Assembly: GCA_946415315.1 (NCBI GenBank)
Contig: CAMKRZ010000011.1
Location: 1-64,000, forward strand
DNA from: an uncultured Lachnoclostridium sp.
Lineage (GTDB): Bacteria; Bacillota; Clostridia; Lachnospirales; Lachnospiraceae
Direction: 5' to 3'
DNA length: 64,000 nt
Shown here: in pieces, positions 36,715 to 46,431 of the stretch
How the letters are laid out: the number at the start of each line of letters is the position of its first letter
Numbering within the stretch: the first letter of the stretch is position 1
Program-made: the position numbers and the translations under genes
The notes under the pieces: model-generated
Databases searched by the model: none
Told to the model about the DNA's origin: nothing
Seen by the model: the letters and a program-made list of their open reading frames with translations, nothing else

Positions 36715-37257
36715 TCAGTTTTCGGGGTTGTTCTTCAGCACCGCCGACAGAATCCCGTTGACAAACGCGTGCGACTGGTCGCCGCCGTACTTGCGCGCAA
36801 GTTCGACCGCCTCGTTGATCGCCACACTCACCGGGATCGTCTCGTCGAAATACATCTCGTAGATCGCGACACGTAAAATGTTGAGCTCTGCCTTGCCGAT
36901 GCGGTGAAGATTCCAGCCCTGGGAGGCCTGGGAGATCATCGGATCGATCTGACCGATTTTCCGCGCCACCTGCAGGTACCGCTCCACAATCTGTTCCCGC
37001 GTCTCCTCCGGAAGATCGACATCCTCAAGGTACAGTCTCGCCTGCGGCTCTCTCTCCGCCTTCTCGTAAAATCCCGTGAGGAACATCAGAATGAACACCT
37101 GCTCACGGAATTTGCGCAGCTCCTCTTTGTGGGAATCGCCGCGGCTTCGTTTTCCCTCGCCGGCTGCCGTCCCGTCCTTCTGTGCGGCATCGGCATCCGC
37201 CGTATCATCGTCCCACTCCCACTCGTTCGGAAGCGCTTCGTTGTTATCCTGCATCAT
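36715..37257 (-). CDS. nusB: Transcription antitermination factor NusB
   Basis: 180 residues from the ATG at 37257, with GGAGG four bases upstream; the adjacent ATG at 37254 is equally possible. The NusB helical fold is seen from about residue 50 (REQVFILMFLTGFYE) to the C-terminus (AINEAVELARKYGG, FVNGILSAVLK). About 45 acidic, low-complexity residues precede it (EWEWDDDTADADAAQ), which standard NusB lacks. NusB acts in rRNA antitermination with NusE and NusG. Confidence 0.93.
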   Translation of the reverse strand: MMQDNNEALPNEWEWDDDTADADAAQKDGTAAGEGKRSRGDSHKEELRKFREQVFILMFLTGFYEKAEREPQARLYLEDVDLPEETREQIVERYLQVARKIGQIDPMISQASQGWNLHRIGKAELNILRVAIYEMYFDETIPVSVAINEAVELARKYGGDQSHAFVNGILSAVLKNNPEN

Positions 37258-37273
37258 TCTTCCTCCGACGCAA

Positions 37274-37666
37274 TTACTTGCGGTCAAGATCCACGCCGAC
37301 TACATGCAGCGTCACACGGTCGGACGCAAAACCGAGCATGCTCTCGATCGCAGACCGAACCTTCTCCTGCACGTTCTTCGCAACACGAGGCACGCTGTAG
37401 CCGTACTGAACGCAGATGGAAAGCTCCGTCGCCACGCGCCCGTCGATCAGGTTGATCCTCACGCCCTTGCTGTTATTCTTAATGCCGTTGCGGCCGATGA
37501 CTTCCTTCGTCAGATTGCCGGAAAGATGCGCCACGCCTTCTACCTCGGCTGCCGCAAGACCGACCACGGTCGCGATCACGTCGTCCGAAACGACCGCCTG
37601 TCCTTCCGTGCCTTCAATCTCAATCTCCGCCTCATACACCGGCTCTCTCGTATCCTTGCTGCTCAT
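37274..37666 (-). CDS. Asp23/Gls24 family envelope stress protein
   Basis: 130 residues from the ATG at 37666 (MSSKDTREPVYEAEI), set by GGAGG five bases upstream. Asp23-type repeats are seen in VVGLAAAEVEGVAHLSG and the DGRVATELSICVQYG segment. Members sit under the membrane and affect envelope homeostasis. In Clostridia one is usually encoded just before nusB, as here. It is the first gene of the long run to recN. Confidence 0.92.
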   Translation of the reverse strand: MSSKDTREPVYEAEIEIEGTEGQAVVSDDVIATVVGLAAAEVEGVAHLSGNLTKEVIGRNGIKNNSKGVRINLIDGRVATELSICVQYGYSVPRVAKNVQEKVRSAIESMLGFASDRVTLHVVGVDLDRK

Positions 37667-37760
37667 GTTAACCTCCGAAATCCCGGGAAACACGCGTCCG
37701 TCAGCGGTTTCCTCATATATCGCCCCCTCGCAAAATGAGGGCATAGTTACAATCGATAGC

Positions 37761-37789
37761 ATTATATCAAAAAACTCGCAAAATGAAAA
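37761..37789 (-). promoter_or_regulatory. Promoter of the asp23-nusB-...-recN run
   Basis: Minus strand: TATAAT (37761-37766), a 17-base spacer and a weak TTTTCA (37784-37789). The spacer contains CATTTTGCG, a variant of the dispersed 9-mer. A second candidate with TTGACA lies upstream near 37844-37849. The -10 is about 95 bases before the Asp23-family start. Confidence 0.6.
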
Positions 37790-37853
37790 GCACATTTTCC
37801 CGCTATGCACATGTATAATGCATAATTCAACGTGATTTTCCAATGTCAAATGA

Positions 37854-37905
37854 AGAGCGGAACCACCGGTACAAGTCCTTTGGGAATCGTACCCTGTTCC
37901 GCTCT
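37854..37905. repeat. Perfect 10-bp stem hairpin upstream of asp23
   Basis: AGAGCGGAAC (37854-37863) pairs with GTTCCGCTCT (37896-37905). An inner GGTAC/GTACC stem is also possible. There is no T-tract on either side. A second hairpin, ACGCATCCCG/CGGGAATGCGT, lies at 37963-37985. The region 37667-38060 has no gene that I can support. Confidence 0.6.
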
Positions 37906-38060
37906 GAAAATACTGTTATTATGTCACATTAACTATGCAAAACTTTCTTTCCTGCTGTGAAGACGCATCCCGTCCGGGAATGCGTGTTCTGCCCGGTACG
38001 GGACTGTCACATTTTTTAAAAACATTCCGTCCGGAGAACTCACTCTGTACTTACCGTTTC

Positions 38061-39191
38061 TCAGAAGCACAGCGAGAAGACAATCTGGAACGCGGTAAAT
38101 CCAACGTAGGTCGCAAGGAGCAAAATGCCCTGGAAACGCGACAGTTTTCCGCGGACGATCGCCGGGATCGTCAGCACTGCCATGACGAACAGCATCACTG
38201 GGATATCGATGATCAGCGAGGAATTGATGCCTGCGATCGTCTTGCCCTCGGGAAGTCCGAACGGGCTGATCGTAACCGCCATGCCGCTCACGAGAACCAG
38301 GTTGAACAGGTTCGCGCCGATGACATTGCCGAGTGACAGGGAACCGTGGCCCTTGATCAGCGAGGTGATTGCCGTGACCAGCTCCGGAAGCGAAGTTCCG
38401 AGCGCGATTACCGTGAGTGCGATCATCGCATCGGAGACACCGAAGTTCTTCGCGATGATCGTTGCGTTGTCGACCAGAAGGTCTGCGCCGACCGCGATCA
38501 GCGCGGCGCCGACAACAATCAGTACCAGAAGTTTCAGCAAGGACTGCTCCTTCGAAGCGCCTTCCTTCGAAGCGCCCTCTTCCACCGCTGCCGGTTTCTG
38601 ATTCCCGCTTTCTTTCGCCGCATCGGAAGATCCATTTTCCGCAGCTGTGGCTTCGGCGTCCGCAGGAGCCTTGCGCATACCGACTACCGCCTGGCGGATC
38701 GTCAGCGCCATATACACGACAAACATCGCCAGCAAAATGATACCGATCGGTCTGCTGAACGTCTTCGTTCCATACGCTGCGACACAGTACACAGCCGCTG
38801 CCAGGAAGAAGCTGACAACCGGCAGGATTAACGTCTTGCGCTCCGTTTTCGAGGGTTTCACCGCAACCGTGATCGCCGCGATCAGCGCCGTGTTGCAGAT
38901 GACGGACCCGAGTGCATTGCCGTACGCGATATCGCCCACACCTTTTAGCGCCGCGCCCGAGGACACCATGACCTCCGGCAGCGTCGTTCCGATGGACACG
39001 ACCGTCGCGCCGATCAGCAGTTCCGGAACATGGTACCTCTTGGCAATCCCCGAAGCACCGTCAACGAACCAGTCGCCGCCCTTGATCAGCAACACCAGCC
39101 CGATGGCAAACAAAAGATACGGATTGGTCACAATCCGCAATAACGTCGGATTGGTAATATAACTCTCCCAAAAAGACAACAGTGAAATCAT
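38061..39191 (-). CDS. Ca2+/Na+ antiporter, YrbG/CaxA-like
   Basis: 376 residues, ten or so membrane helices in two inverted repeats. The first alpha repeat has GTTLPEVMVSSGAAL, the second GTSLPELVTAITSL, with NALGSVICN and NVIGANLFN as the paired motifs. These are the acidic and Asn residues that bind Ca2+/Na+ in the NCX/CaCA superfamily. The loop between halves (about 175-225) is charged and holds the repeat EGASK. It probably exports calcium. RBS GGAGG. It stands alone, with a different gene block upstream. Confidence 0.92.
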   Translation of the reverse strand: MISLLSFWESYITNPTLLRIVTNPYLLFAIGLVLLIKGGDWFVDGASGIAKRYHVPELLIGATVVSIGTTLPEVMVSSGAALKGVGDIAYGNALGSVICNTALIAAITVAVKPSKTERKTLILPVVSFFLAAAVYCVAAYGTKTFSRPIGIILLAMFVVYMALTIRQAVVGMRKAPADAEATAAENGSSDAAKESGNQKPAAVEEGASKEGASKEQSLLKLLVLIVVGAALIAVGADLLVDNATIIAKNFGVSDAMIALTVIALGTSLPELVTAITSLIKGHGSLSLGNVIGANLFNLVLVSGMAVTISPFGLPEGKTIAGINSSLIIDIPVMLFVMAVLTIPAIVRGKLSRFQGILLLATYVGFTAFQIVFSLCF

Positions 39192-39229
39192 GAACTCCTC
39201 CGTCTTTAAGTAACTAATCTGTAACTACT

Positions 39230-40948
39230 TTAGTTATCAGTTGCTTTCGTTGTTACCACCCTGTAGGAATCTACGGCTATCTCCCGGCCATCCGGATCCA
39301 CGGTAAAAATATCTGCAGGCAGTCCCTTGAAGTTATACGATAGTTTTCCGGATTCTGTCAACCTTAAATTCAGAGTTACCGTACCATTATTCACCCCGAT
39401 ATTGAATTTCACGTCTACTCCGTGGTCGATAATATCACTTAATGTGATTGCCGAATTACCATCAAAGGTTACTTTGCCATACCATGCGTCCATCGTTTTT
39501 TCATTCGAAGCCGCCCCGATAACAGTTGCAAATATGCTGTCTTCGCTGCCGGTATCAATTTTATTCTGCAACCCTTCCACCGTTATATCGGTGACCTTGC
39601 CGGACGAGATCTTCTTACAAATCTTTAAAACATTGAATTCACTGTTCGTTACATTCGGGTTTACAGATCCCTGCACATTTCCTCTCATCATCAGGGTATA
39701 CTCAATAACAGCGTTTTCCTGAATTTCGGCTCCGTTAAATGTATGCACCATATTGGTGTCATCACTGCAGATCCATGGCTGGCTGCTGTCAACATCCAAT
39801 TCCTTTACCGTATACTCGATGAGGCTACCGGAAGCGTCTTCTCTGTCGTAGCCCGTAATGGTGATGAGCCACTCTTCCGGAGTAAGAGTGAAATCTGAAT
39901 TATTTGCCTCTTTCAGCATTGCACTTATCGTCTTGGAATCGTTATAAATCACCTGATGGTCAGAATACTCCTGCCTGTCCAAAGATACCTGCAAACAAGA
40001 TGTACCTGCATCTATTCTCTTTCTGACATAGAATACTATTTGTTCTATCCCATTCTGATATAAAGCAAACTGAACTGTCGTATCTTTGGCAACATCAACA
40101 TAGTTTGCGCCGTCCTCCCGGCCATTCCAGATCTTGCTCGCGTTTATTATTGTGTCTAACGGGCTCAAGGTAAGTATTGTTCGGTATGCAAAGTCGTTAC
40201 TGTCGGCAGCAAGGGCTAAATACCAGGTCTCCTCATACGGTATACTCCCCTGCATTTGAACTTCAGACATCGCAGTAAACATACTTGATGCCATATCAGA
40301 GAACGAAGCCAAAGTGTCCCCTTCATACACTTTCAGTGTACCGCCGAAATCTTTTACAACTTTCAGATACTTTGTCACGACTTCACCATTATTGGTTTTG
40401 CAACTGATCCGATAGTAATTTGCCATACCCTCCGGCAAGCCACTCGCCACTGCGCTTTTCCATGACTGAAGAGCGCTCAGTGAAAGATTCGGTGAGAATA
40501 TTTCGCTGTAACCACCATCGGGGCTTAAGGATACGGTCCAAGTCTCCTGCCCGTTATCCGACGTCCACAATCCGGTAAGACTTGACGAAGGAGTTGACGC
40601 AGACAAGGCACCATTCAAAGAGTTCGCTTCATATACGGTAAGGTTATTCTCTTCATTGCCGGTGATTCCTGTTTTCACAACTTTTAAATACTTCGTCAAA
40701 ACTTCTTCAGAAGGATTGTTGGAAGAAACTCTGCAGCAGACTGAAAAATACTTCGTCGTGCCGTTCGGCACTTCCGATGACGTAAGAACACTTACGGAAG
40801 TCCGGCTGCTATCCGCAGGTACCGTCTGGGAAACACCGCGCTGCGCGGCGCTCATTTTACCCAATACTATCACTGATGCCGCGATCAGCAACATCAGCGC
40901 AACTGCCACAAGAATGCTCCTTTTAGATTTCACTTCGTTGTTTTGCAT
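39230..40948 (-). CDS. Unrecognised membrane-anchored protein
   Basis: About 572 residues from the ATG at 40948 (MQNNEVKSKRSILV), set by GGAGG eight bases upstream. One N-terminal membrane helix (about 10-32) is followed by an extracytoplasmic region. Two similar units each begin with a TKYLKVVK motif and a TLKVYE or LTVYEAN strand, which look like prealbumin-like or Ig-like repeats. A longer beta-rich region (about 280-572) follows. There is no sorting signal. The coding DNA is less GC-rich than the housekeeping genes. It lies 84 bases after the wall protein gene and may be cotranscribed. I cannot name the family. Confidence 0.65.
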   Translation of the reverse strand: MQNNEVKSKRSILVAVALMLLIAASVIVLGKMSAAQRGVSQTVPADSSRTSVSVLTSSEVPNGTTKYFSVCCRVSSNNPSEEVLTKYLKVVKTGITGNEENNLTVYEANSLNGALSASTPSSSLTGLWTSDNGQETWTVSLSPDGGYSEIFSPNLSLSALQSWKSAVASGLPEGMANYYRISCKTNNGEVVTKYLKVVKDFGGTLKVYEGDTLASFSDMASSMFTAMSEVQMQGSIPYEETWYLALAADSNDFAYRTILTLSPLDTIINASKIWNGREDGANYVDVAKDTTVQFALYQNGIEQIVFYVRKRIDAGTSCLQVSLDRQEYSDHQVIYNDSKTISAMLKEANNSDFTLTPEEWLITITGYDREDASGSLIEYTVKELDVDSSQPWICSDDTNMVHTFNGAEIQENAVIEYTLMMRGNVQGSVNPNVTNSEFNVLKICKKISSGKVTDITVEGLQNKIDTGSEDSIFATVIGAASNEKTMDAWYGKVTFDGNSAITLSDIIDHGVDVKFNIGVNNGTVTLNLRLTESGKLSYNFKGLPADIFTVDPDGREIAVDSYRVVTTKATDN

Positions 40949-41032
40949 AGTACAAACCTCCAAGTTTGATAGATTGCCATTGCATCCGATCATCGTAATC
41001 ATCTCGCGATGGTCGTCATATTCTTTGAATAA

Positions 41033-43438
41033 TTACCCGTGTTTTTTTCTGTTGTGTTTCCGGACAATCAGAATGCCCGAAACAACACTCGAAAGGAACA
41101 ACAACAGGTAGTATTGTGCGTTAAAAGCATCTCCGGTCTTTTCCGGTGTCTTTCCGCCTTCCGATGGTTCCGGTGTAACCGACATCCCCGGGCTCGGCGG
41201 TGATTCCGACGGAACTGTCGGCAACGGAGCGGATGTCGGTGGCGACGTCACTGTCGGAGAGACAGCCTTCGTCGGAACATCCGGCGTGACCGTCGGCGTG
41301 ACCGTCGGCGTGTTCGTCGGCGTGTTCGTCGGCGTTGGCGTCGGCGTGTTCGTCGGTTTCGGCGTCGGCGTGTTCGTCGGTTTCGGCGTCGGCGTCTTTG
41401 TCGGCGTCGGCGTCGGCGTGTTCGTCGGTTTCGGCGTCGGCGTGTTCGTCGGCGTTGGCGTCGGCGTATTCGTCGGCGTTGGCGTAGGCGTATTCGTCGG
41501 CGTGGCCTCCGGTGAAATATCCGGCGGATCTTCCTGATCTGTTCCCACCACCGATTTAACATCCTCGGATTGCGCGAACACTTCCCGGTCAGCCGGTCCA
41601 TTTCCTGAAGCCGTTACTGTATAGACCACTTGGCCGGCCTCAACATCTTCCTCCGTAACAACATACTTTATTCGGAACGGCTCGCTGCTTTCTCCTGGCT
41701 TCAGTTCTCCTACGGAATACATCGCGCCATTCGTTGTATCTGTCAGGACAATATCCGTGATCGTCACATCGCCGCTGTTCGTCACTACAGCCTCATATAC
41801 GATTTCTTCGCCCGATATATACCATTGCCCGTTCGCGGGATTGCTGATCTCTGTTAGCACTACGGCAATGCTCTCCGCAAATGAGTATTGATTCCTCGTT
41901 TCGGAAACTATTCCTGTCTCCGATGCCTGATCTCCGTCTCCTCCGAGCAGATCCACTGTCAGTTTCGGTTTTGGTTTCTCTTCCGATGTATTCTGTATTT
42001 CGGAAAGAATTCCAGCCTCCGCGGCATGATCCCCGTCTCCTCCGAGCAGATCCACTGTCAGTTTCGGTTTTGGTTTCTCTTCCGTTATATTCTGTATCTC
42101 GGAGAGGATTCCTGCCTCTTCGGCATGATCTCCGTCTCCTCCGTACAGATCCACTGTCAGTTTCGGTTTCAGTGAATTATGCATTTCGGAGGCAATTCCT
42201 GCCTCTTCGGCATGATCTCCGTCTCCTCCGTGCAGATCCACCATCAATTTCGGTCTCAATATATTATGTATTTCAGAGAGTATTCCTGCCTCTGCGGCAT
42301 AATCTCCGTCTCCTCCGAACAGATCCACAGTCGGTCTCGGAATCAATGTATTCCATATTACGGTGCTGGCGTCCGCCTCTGAACACAGGTTTCCATCTCC
42401 GCCGGATAATCCCACCGTCCTGCTCAGATTGTTATGAATTACAGTGTTCAGATTGGCCTCAAACGTTTGATCCCCATCTCCTCCCGAGAGATCTGCAGTT
42501 CTGCTCAAGTTGTTCCGGATTCCGGAACTCAGGTTGGCCTCTGTCGATCGATCTCCATCTCCTCCGAAGAGTACTACCGTCCTGTTCAGATCGTTCCGGA
42601 TCTTGGAATTCAAGTTGACTTCGGTCGATCGATCTCCATCTCCTCCGGAGAGTACTACCGTCCTGTTCAGATCGTTCCGGATCTTGGAATTCAAGTTGAC
42701 TTCGGTCGATCGATCTCCATCTCCTCCGGAGAGTACTACCGTCCAGTTCAGATCGTTCCGGATCTTGGAACTCAGGTTAATCTCTGACGATTGATCTCCA
42801 TCTCCTCCAAAGAGTACTACCGTCCTGTTCAGATCGTTCCGGATCTTGGAACTCAGGTTGGCCTCTGACGATCGATCTCCATCTCCTCCGGAGAGTACTA
42901 CCATCCTGTTCAGATCGTTCCGGATCTTGGAATTCAAGTTGACCTCGAACGATTGAACGCCGTCGCCTCCTGCTAGGATTACCATCCTGTTCAGATCACC
43001 CGAGATCACTGATCTTAGGCTGGTCTCGGACGATAGCCCCCCGTCTCCTCCGAAGAGACCGGCTAACCTGTTTAAATCGGCCTTTATCACAGAGTCCAGA
43101 TTGAACTCTGACGATTGATCGCCATCTCCTCCATCAAGATCTGTTGTAGGCGGCGGATCCGGTCCATCGGTTTCGACTTCTTGCTTTCCGGGCGGATTTA
43201 TCGCCATCGCCACGTTGAAACTCCGCATCGGCATTGAACCACACAACGCTTGTCCGACCGTTTCCCGGGGACAACCTCCCGAACTGTGAGACACGAGATT
43301 AGGAGATGCCTCCGCTCCTTGCGGAATAAATAGTTGTAAAAGTATCAGCAAAACTATGAAAAATGCGTTTCCCCGGAAGAAGCGGGTTCGAAGCATTTTT
43401 TCATTTGTTTTGGAGTGTATTCGTTTTATTCTCGCCAT
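41033..43438 (-). CDS. Repeat-rich surface protein with C-terminal membrane anchor
   Basis: About 801 residues from the ATG at 43438 ([10 protein letters not shown]), set by AGGAG six bases upstream. A signal peptide (hydrophobic core [13 protein letters not shown]) is followed by 15 units that each begin GGDG. The first nine are about 27 residues ([20 protein letters not shown] and then NRTVVL), the next six 29-33. A single DUF11-like beta domain (about 540-640) and a [10 protein letters not shown] stalk follow. The tail has TPEKTGD, a hydrophobic helix ([17 protein letters not shown]) and RKHNRKKHG, which resembles a sortase sorting signal with LPxTG replaced. The GGDG units are not classic RTX, whose spacing is nine residues. 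A wall display role is inference. Confidence 0.8.
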   Translation of the reverse strand: MARIKRIHSKTNEKMLRTRFFRGNAFFIVLLILLQLFIPQGAEASPNLVSHSSGGCPRETVGQALCGSMPMRSFNVAMAINPPGKQEVETDGPDPPPTTDLDGGDGDQSSEFNLDSVIKADLNRLAGLFGGDGGLSSETSLRSVISGDLNRMVILAGGDGVQSFEVNLNSKIRNDLNRMVVLSGGDGDRSSEANLSSKIRNDLNRTVVLFGGDGDQSSEINLSSKIRNDLNWTVVLSGGDGDRSTEVNLNSKIRNDLNRTVVLSGGDGDRSTEVNLNSKIRNDLNRTVVLFGGDGDRSTEANLSSGIRNNLSRTADLSGGDGDQTFEANLNTVIHNNLSRTVGLSGGDGNLCSEADASTVIWNTLIPRPTVDLFGGDGDYAAEAGILSEIHNILRPKLMVDLHGGDGDHAEEAGIASEMHNSLKPKLTVDLYGGDGDHAEEAGILSEIQNITEEKPKPKLTVDLLGGDGDHAAEAGILSEIQNTSEEKPKPKLTVDLLGGDGDQASETGIVSETRNQYSFAESIAVVLTEISNPANGQWYISGEEIVYEAVVTNSGDVTITDIVLTDTTNGAMYSVGELKPGESSEPFRIKYVVTEEDVEAGQVVYTVTASGNGPADREVFAQSEDVKSVVGTDQEDPPDISPEATPTNTPTPTPTNTPTPTPTNTPTPKPTNTPTPTPTKTPTPKPTNTPTPKPTNTPTPTPTNTPTNTPTVTPTVTPDVPTKAVSPTVTSPPTSAPLPTVPSESPPSPGMSVTPEPSEGGKTPEKTGDAFNAQYYLLLFLSSVVSGILIVRKHNRKKHG
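42559..42963. repeat. Near-identical 81-bp coding repeats in the surface protein
   Basis: Five tandem 81-base units starting at about 42559, 42640, 42721, 42802 and 42883 encode the 27-residue GGDGD units. Units at 42640 and 42721 are almost identical, which suggests recent duplication. The unit number is likely to vary between strains. These are coding repeats, not CRISPR. Confidence 0.85.
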
Positions 43439-43510
43439 AAAATGCTCCTGAAAACGCTTTTGCCTATGGCAGGCCCACTTCCTCCTGATATGAAGGAATA
43501 AAATCACGCA

Positions 43511-43543
43511 GGGAAACACGGATTAACACAAATCCGGTTTCCC
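43511..43543 (-). terminator. Terminator of the acidic repeat protein gene
   Basis: GGGAAAC plus CGGATT (43511-43524, one bulged A) pair with AATCCG plus GTTTCCC (43531-43543). On the minus strand a TTTTATT stretch follows some seven bases on. It sits between the gene at 43632 and the surface protein start at 43438. The rest of 43439-43631 holds no gene that I can see. Confidence 0.6.
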
Positions 43544-43631
43544 TACACTGTCTACAACGTTATTTATGTTTACTCAAACTTGAACTTGCTCTTGCGTGTA
43601 CATTTGATCACATATGTATGATCAGGTTTTC

Positions 43632-45290
43632 TCAGAACCAGCGGCTGAAGAATCCGCCCTTCTCTTTGGCAGGTTCCGCAGGTTTCTCAGTTTCCTGCGA
43701 AGCTTCCGCATCATCCGCGGCAGGTGCTGCAATATCGTCCTCTCCGTCAACCGGAATTTCGACTGCCGGCTCTTCGATCTCCTCCGCATCCGCAGGCATC
43801 TCGATCGCCGGTTCAGCAGGCTCTTCGTCGTCAATCGGCGGTATCGGAGCCTCAATATCCTCCGCCTCCTTGTTCTTGTCAAACAGAAAGCTTACTTTCG
43901 GCTCCTCGACCTCCTCAACACTCACGGAAATCTCGATCCCGGGTTCCTCCGGCTCGTCATTCTCTATCGGTGTCTCAATCTCCGGCTCCTGATCGGCAGG
44001 CTCATCAATCTCCACCGGGATCTCAGGCTCTACATCGGCGGGCTCATCGATCTCTGCCGGAATCTCGGGCTCAACATCAGCGGGCTCGTCAATCTCTGCC
44101 GGAATCTCGGGCTCGGCATCAGCGGGCTCGTCAATCTCTGCCGGAATCTCGGGCTCGGCATCAGCGGGCTCGTCAATCTCTACCGGAATCTCGGGCTCAA
44201 CATCAGCGGGCTCGTCGATCTCTGTCGGCACTTCGGGCTCAACATCCGCAGGCTCGTCAACCTCTACGGAAACTTCAATCTCGGGTTCCGCTGCTTCCAC
44301 CGGCTCTTCGATCTCAACGGGGATCTCTACCGCCGGCTCTTCCGGTTCCTCAGGCTCTTCCGGTTCCTCAGGCTCTTCGGGTGCTTCCGGCTCCTCGGGT
44401 TCTTCCGGAGCCTCAGGTGCTTCGGGCTCTTCCGGCTCTTCCGCTTCTACAGCAATCTCGATCGCAGGCTCTTCCTGTTCGCCGTCGTCCACCGGAATCT
44501 CAACGGCAACTTCCTCCGTGGCCGGAATTTCCTCTTCTATGGTGTTCTCAACAGCTTCAACGGCTTCCTCAACCGCCTCTGCGGCTTCTTCAAGAGTCTT
44601 CTCTACCTCAGCCGCGGCTGCCTCGACTTCCTCTGCGATCTCAGCGGCCGCCTCCGGCTCTGCTTCCTCCGCAGCGCTCTCCGCTGCCGCGCAGCAGATC
44701 TGCTTATCCAGAAGAGCCGCAACCAGCTCGTCCGCGAATTTCTCGCGCAGCTGCGGTATAAAGTCAAGCACATTGATCATGCGCTTCTCATCATACGCTT
44801 TCATAAACAGGGCGTACGGTCTCATGCTCTCGAGGGTATCATCATTTTTCGCAAGCGTCATCGAGTCAGCCTCGCCGATGATTCCGCCGAGCGTTGTCTG
44901 CGCCTCATCCAGGGCTCCGACTGCGGCTTCATCCGCACAGGTGAGCGACTGGAAACGCAACGCCAGTTCAATCTCCTCGCGGTTGCTGAGTACGACCTCG
45001 ATCCGGTCAAGGCTCGCCTCCAGCTCGTCCAGCTTATTGAACTCGAACGGATCCCCGCTCAGTTCCTCGTACTGCTCGCGGCAGAACGTGCTCGCCTTCT
45101 CAATCCTGTCAAGGTTCTCCATCACGCTGCCGGACGTCTCCGGCGAGAGGAATTTCTTCTCATCGATGCAGTCGGAGATCACATACAGATTCTCCTCAAC
45201 CTTGCTCATTCCGTCGCGGATCTCGGCAACCCGATCCCGCATGTTGCCCAACAACTCCCGTTTGTTCACGATACCGTCCTCCTGTTTCAT
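43632..45290 (-). CDS. Acidic Glu/Pro repeat protein, unknown function
   Basis: 552 residues, no signal peptide or membrane helix. The N-terminal 200 residues are helical ([28 protein letters not shown]). Then come an Ala/Glu-rich helical stretch (about 200-260) and a very acidic repeat region (about 290-480) with units such as [15 protein letters not shown], about 14 residues each. The chain ends GGFFSRWF, a short amphipathic tail like those that attach some cytosolic proteins to membranes. RBS AAAGGG lies eight bases before the ATG. It follows GH5-like and HAD genes on the same strand. I do not recognise the family. A scaffold at the membrane is only a guess. Confidence 0.75.
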   Translation of the reverse strand: MKQEDGIVNKRELLGNMRDRVAEIRDGMSKVEENLYVISDCIDEKKFLSPETSGSVMENLDRIEKASTFCREQYEELSGDPFEFNKLDELEASLDRIEVVLSNREEIELALRFQSLTCADEAAVGALDEAQTTLGGIIGEADSMTLAKNDDTLESMRPYALFMKAYDEKRMINVLDFIPQLREKFADELVAALLDKQICCAAAESAAEEAEPEAAAEIAEEVEAAAAEVEKTLEEAAEAVEEAVEAVENTIEEEIPATEEVAVEIPVDDGEQEEPAIEIAVEAEEPEEPEAPEAPEEPEEPEAPEEPEEPEEPEEPEEPAVEIPVEIEEPVEAAEPEIEVSVEVDEPADVEPEVPTEIDEPADVEPEIPVEIDEPADAEPEIPAEIDEPADAEPEIPAEIDEPADVEPEIPAEIDEPADVEPEIPVEIDEPADQEPEIETPIENDEPEEPGIEISVSVEEVEEPKVSFLFDKNKEAEDIEAPIPPIDDEEPAEPAIEMPADAEEIEEPAVEIPVDGEDDIAAPAADDAEASQETEKPAEPAKEKGGFFSRWF

Positions 45291-45347
45291 AGTGTAAACC
45301 CTTTATGCGCGTCCCTTTCGAAAAATGTTTCGCGCCTATGTTCCCGA

Positions 45348-46415
45348 TCAAACCCCCGCAGACGTCGTCATCGCCTGCACGATCTCCGGATAACGCACTT
45401 TGGCGTCAGTCCTGGAGAGCAATTCAAATTTCTTGCCGTCATCCCAGCAGAAGCAGGGAATCCCGCGCATGCGCGCAAGAGAAACGACAAACGCGACATA
45501 CTTGGCGCGCTCCTTCGTGTTGTCGGCGCGGTCCATCGATCCGAATTCTCCGAGAATAATGGGAATGGGGCGCTCCTCAAACTCCCTGTCGATCGTGTTG
45601 AACATGCGCTCCAGTTCCTCCTCGCAGAGGCAGTCAAACTCGTCCGTCTGCCGCGCCCACGTCGCCGCGCGCGACGTAAAACCGAGCGGAATATACGATT
45701 GCAGCCCCACGATCAGATGTCCTTCCGCGGGATCCGTCGGAATCCGGAATCCCCGTAAAATGTAATCGCTCGTGCCGGCAGCATAGGGATTGACGATCAG
45801 ATTGCGCGTCGCGTTGGCGCCGCCGGTGGCACGGACGGTATCGACAAACAGCTGATTCCAGTCATTTACCGCCTCGAGTTCCTCCTCAGAGGGCATCTCC
45901 CACTCGCAATCGGCATTCATAATCCCGCTGAAGCCCTCAAACAGGAGCCGGTCCGACTCCTCCGCAAAATACTCTGCGATCTGTTCCCACATATACGCCG
46001 CGCGGTCGCGGTTGGCCATGTAGTTGTTGCGGTCAGCCTGAATCCAGCCGCCGCCGTAACTGCGCATGTTGCCGGCATCGTGATGACTGTCGATGATACA
46101 GTACATCCCCTCCAGGATTGTCATCCGGACGATACGGCGCACCCGCCGCAGCCAGTCTTCATCGATACGACCGGTCTCATCCATGTGCGGATACCACGTC
46201 ACAGGGACGCGGATCGCGCCGAACCCGAGGCTTGCGATGAGCCTGATCAGCTCCCTCGATGTGATCGGGTTCCCCCATGCAGTCTCCATGCGAAGATTGT
46301 CAAACCATCCCCCATGGCATTCAAATGTGTTCCCCAGGTTCCAGCCGAGCCGCATCTGCGCCACAGCCTTCCTCGCGGGCTCCATCATCCTGTCGTTGTC
46401 CTGTTGCCCGTCCAT
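45348..46415 (-). CDS. GH5-like (beta/alpha)8 protein lacking the acid/base residue
   Basis: 355 residues without a signal peptide, so probably cytoplasmic. It shows the GH5 (clan GH-A) pattern: LGWNLGNTFE (about 23-32), ETAWGNP, GFGAIRVPVTW, IIDSHHD (about 107-113) and the nucleophile region IILGEFGS (Glu290). The motif that should read FEGFNE carries FEGFSG (159-164), so the acid/base Glu is Gly and the preceding Asn is Ser. The usual VHxY histidine is also lost (GLQSYIP, about 237-243). It could be a non-catalytic binder or a relative with other chemistry. RBS AGAGAGG. Confidence 0.8.
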   Translation of the reverse strand: MDGQQDNDRMMEPARKAVAQMRLGWNLGNTFECHGGWFDNLRMETAWGNPITSRELIRLIASLGFGAIRVPVTWYPHMDETGRIDEDWLRRVRRIVRMTILEGMYCIIDSHHDAGNMRSYGGGWIQADRNNYMANRDRAAYMWEQIAEYFAEESDRLLFEGFSGIMNADCEWEMPSEEELEAVNDWNQLFVDTVRATGGANATRNLIVNPYAAGTSDYILRGFRIPTDPAEGHLIVGLQSYIPLGFTSRAATWARQTDEFDCLCEEELERMFNTIDREFEERPIPIILGEFGSMDRADNTKERAKYVAFVVSLARMRGIPCFCWDDGKKFELLSRTDAKVRYPEIVQAMTTSAGV

Positions 46416-46431
46416 AGTGTACCTCTCTCAA

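Noticed and set aside
34864-36876. 670-residue plus-strand open frame opposite ispA-xseAB
   Set aside because: Shadow of three real genes.
41280-41510. Short tandem DNA repeats (GGCGTCGG type)
   Set aside because: They encode the Thr-Pro stalk of the surface protein; the similar block at 12130-12330 encodes the PrkC tail.
42559-42963. CRISPR-like regular repeats
   Set aside because: 81-base units without variable spacers; they encode the GGDGD protein repeats in frame.
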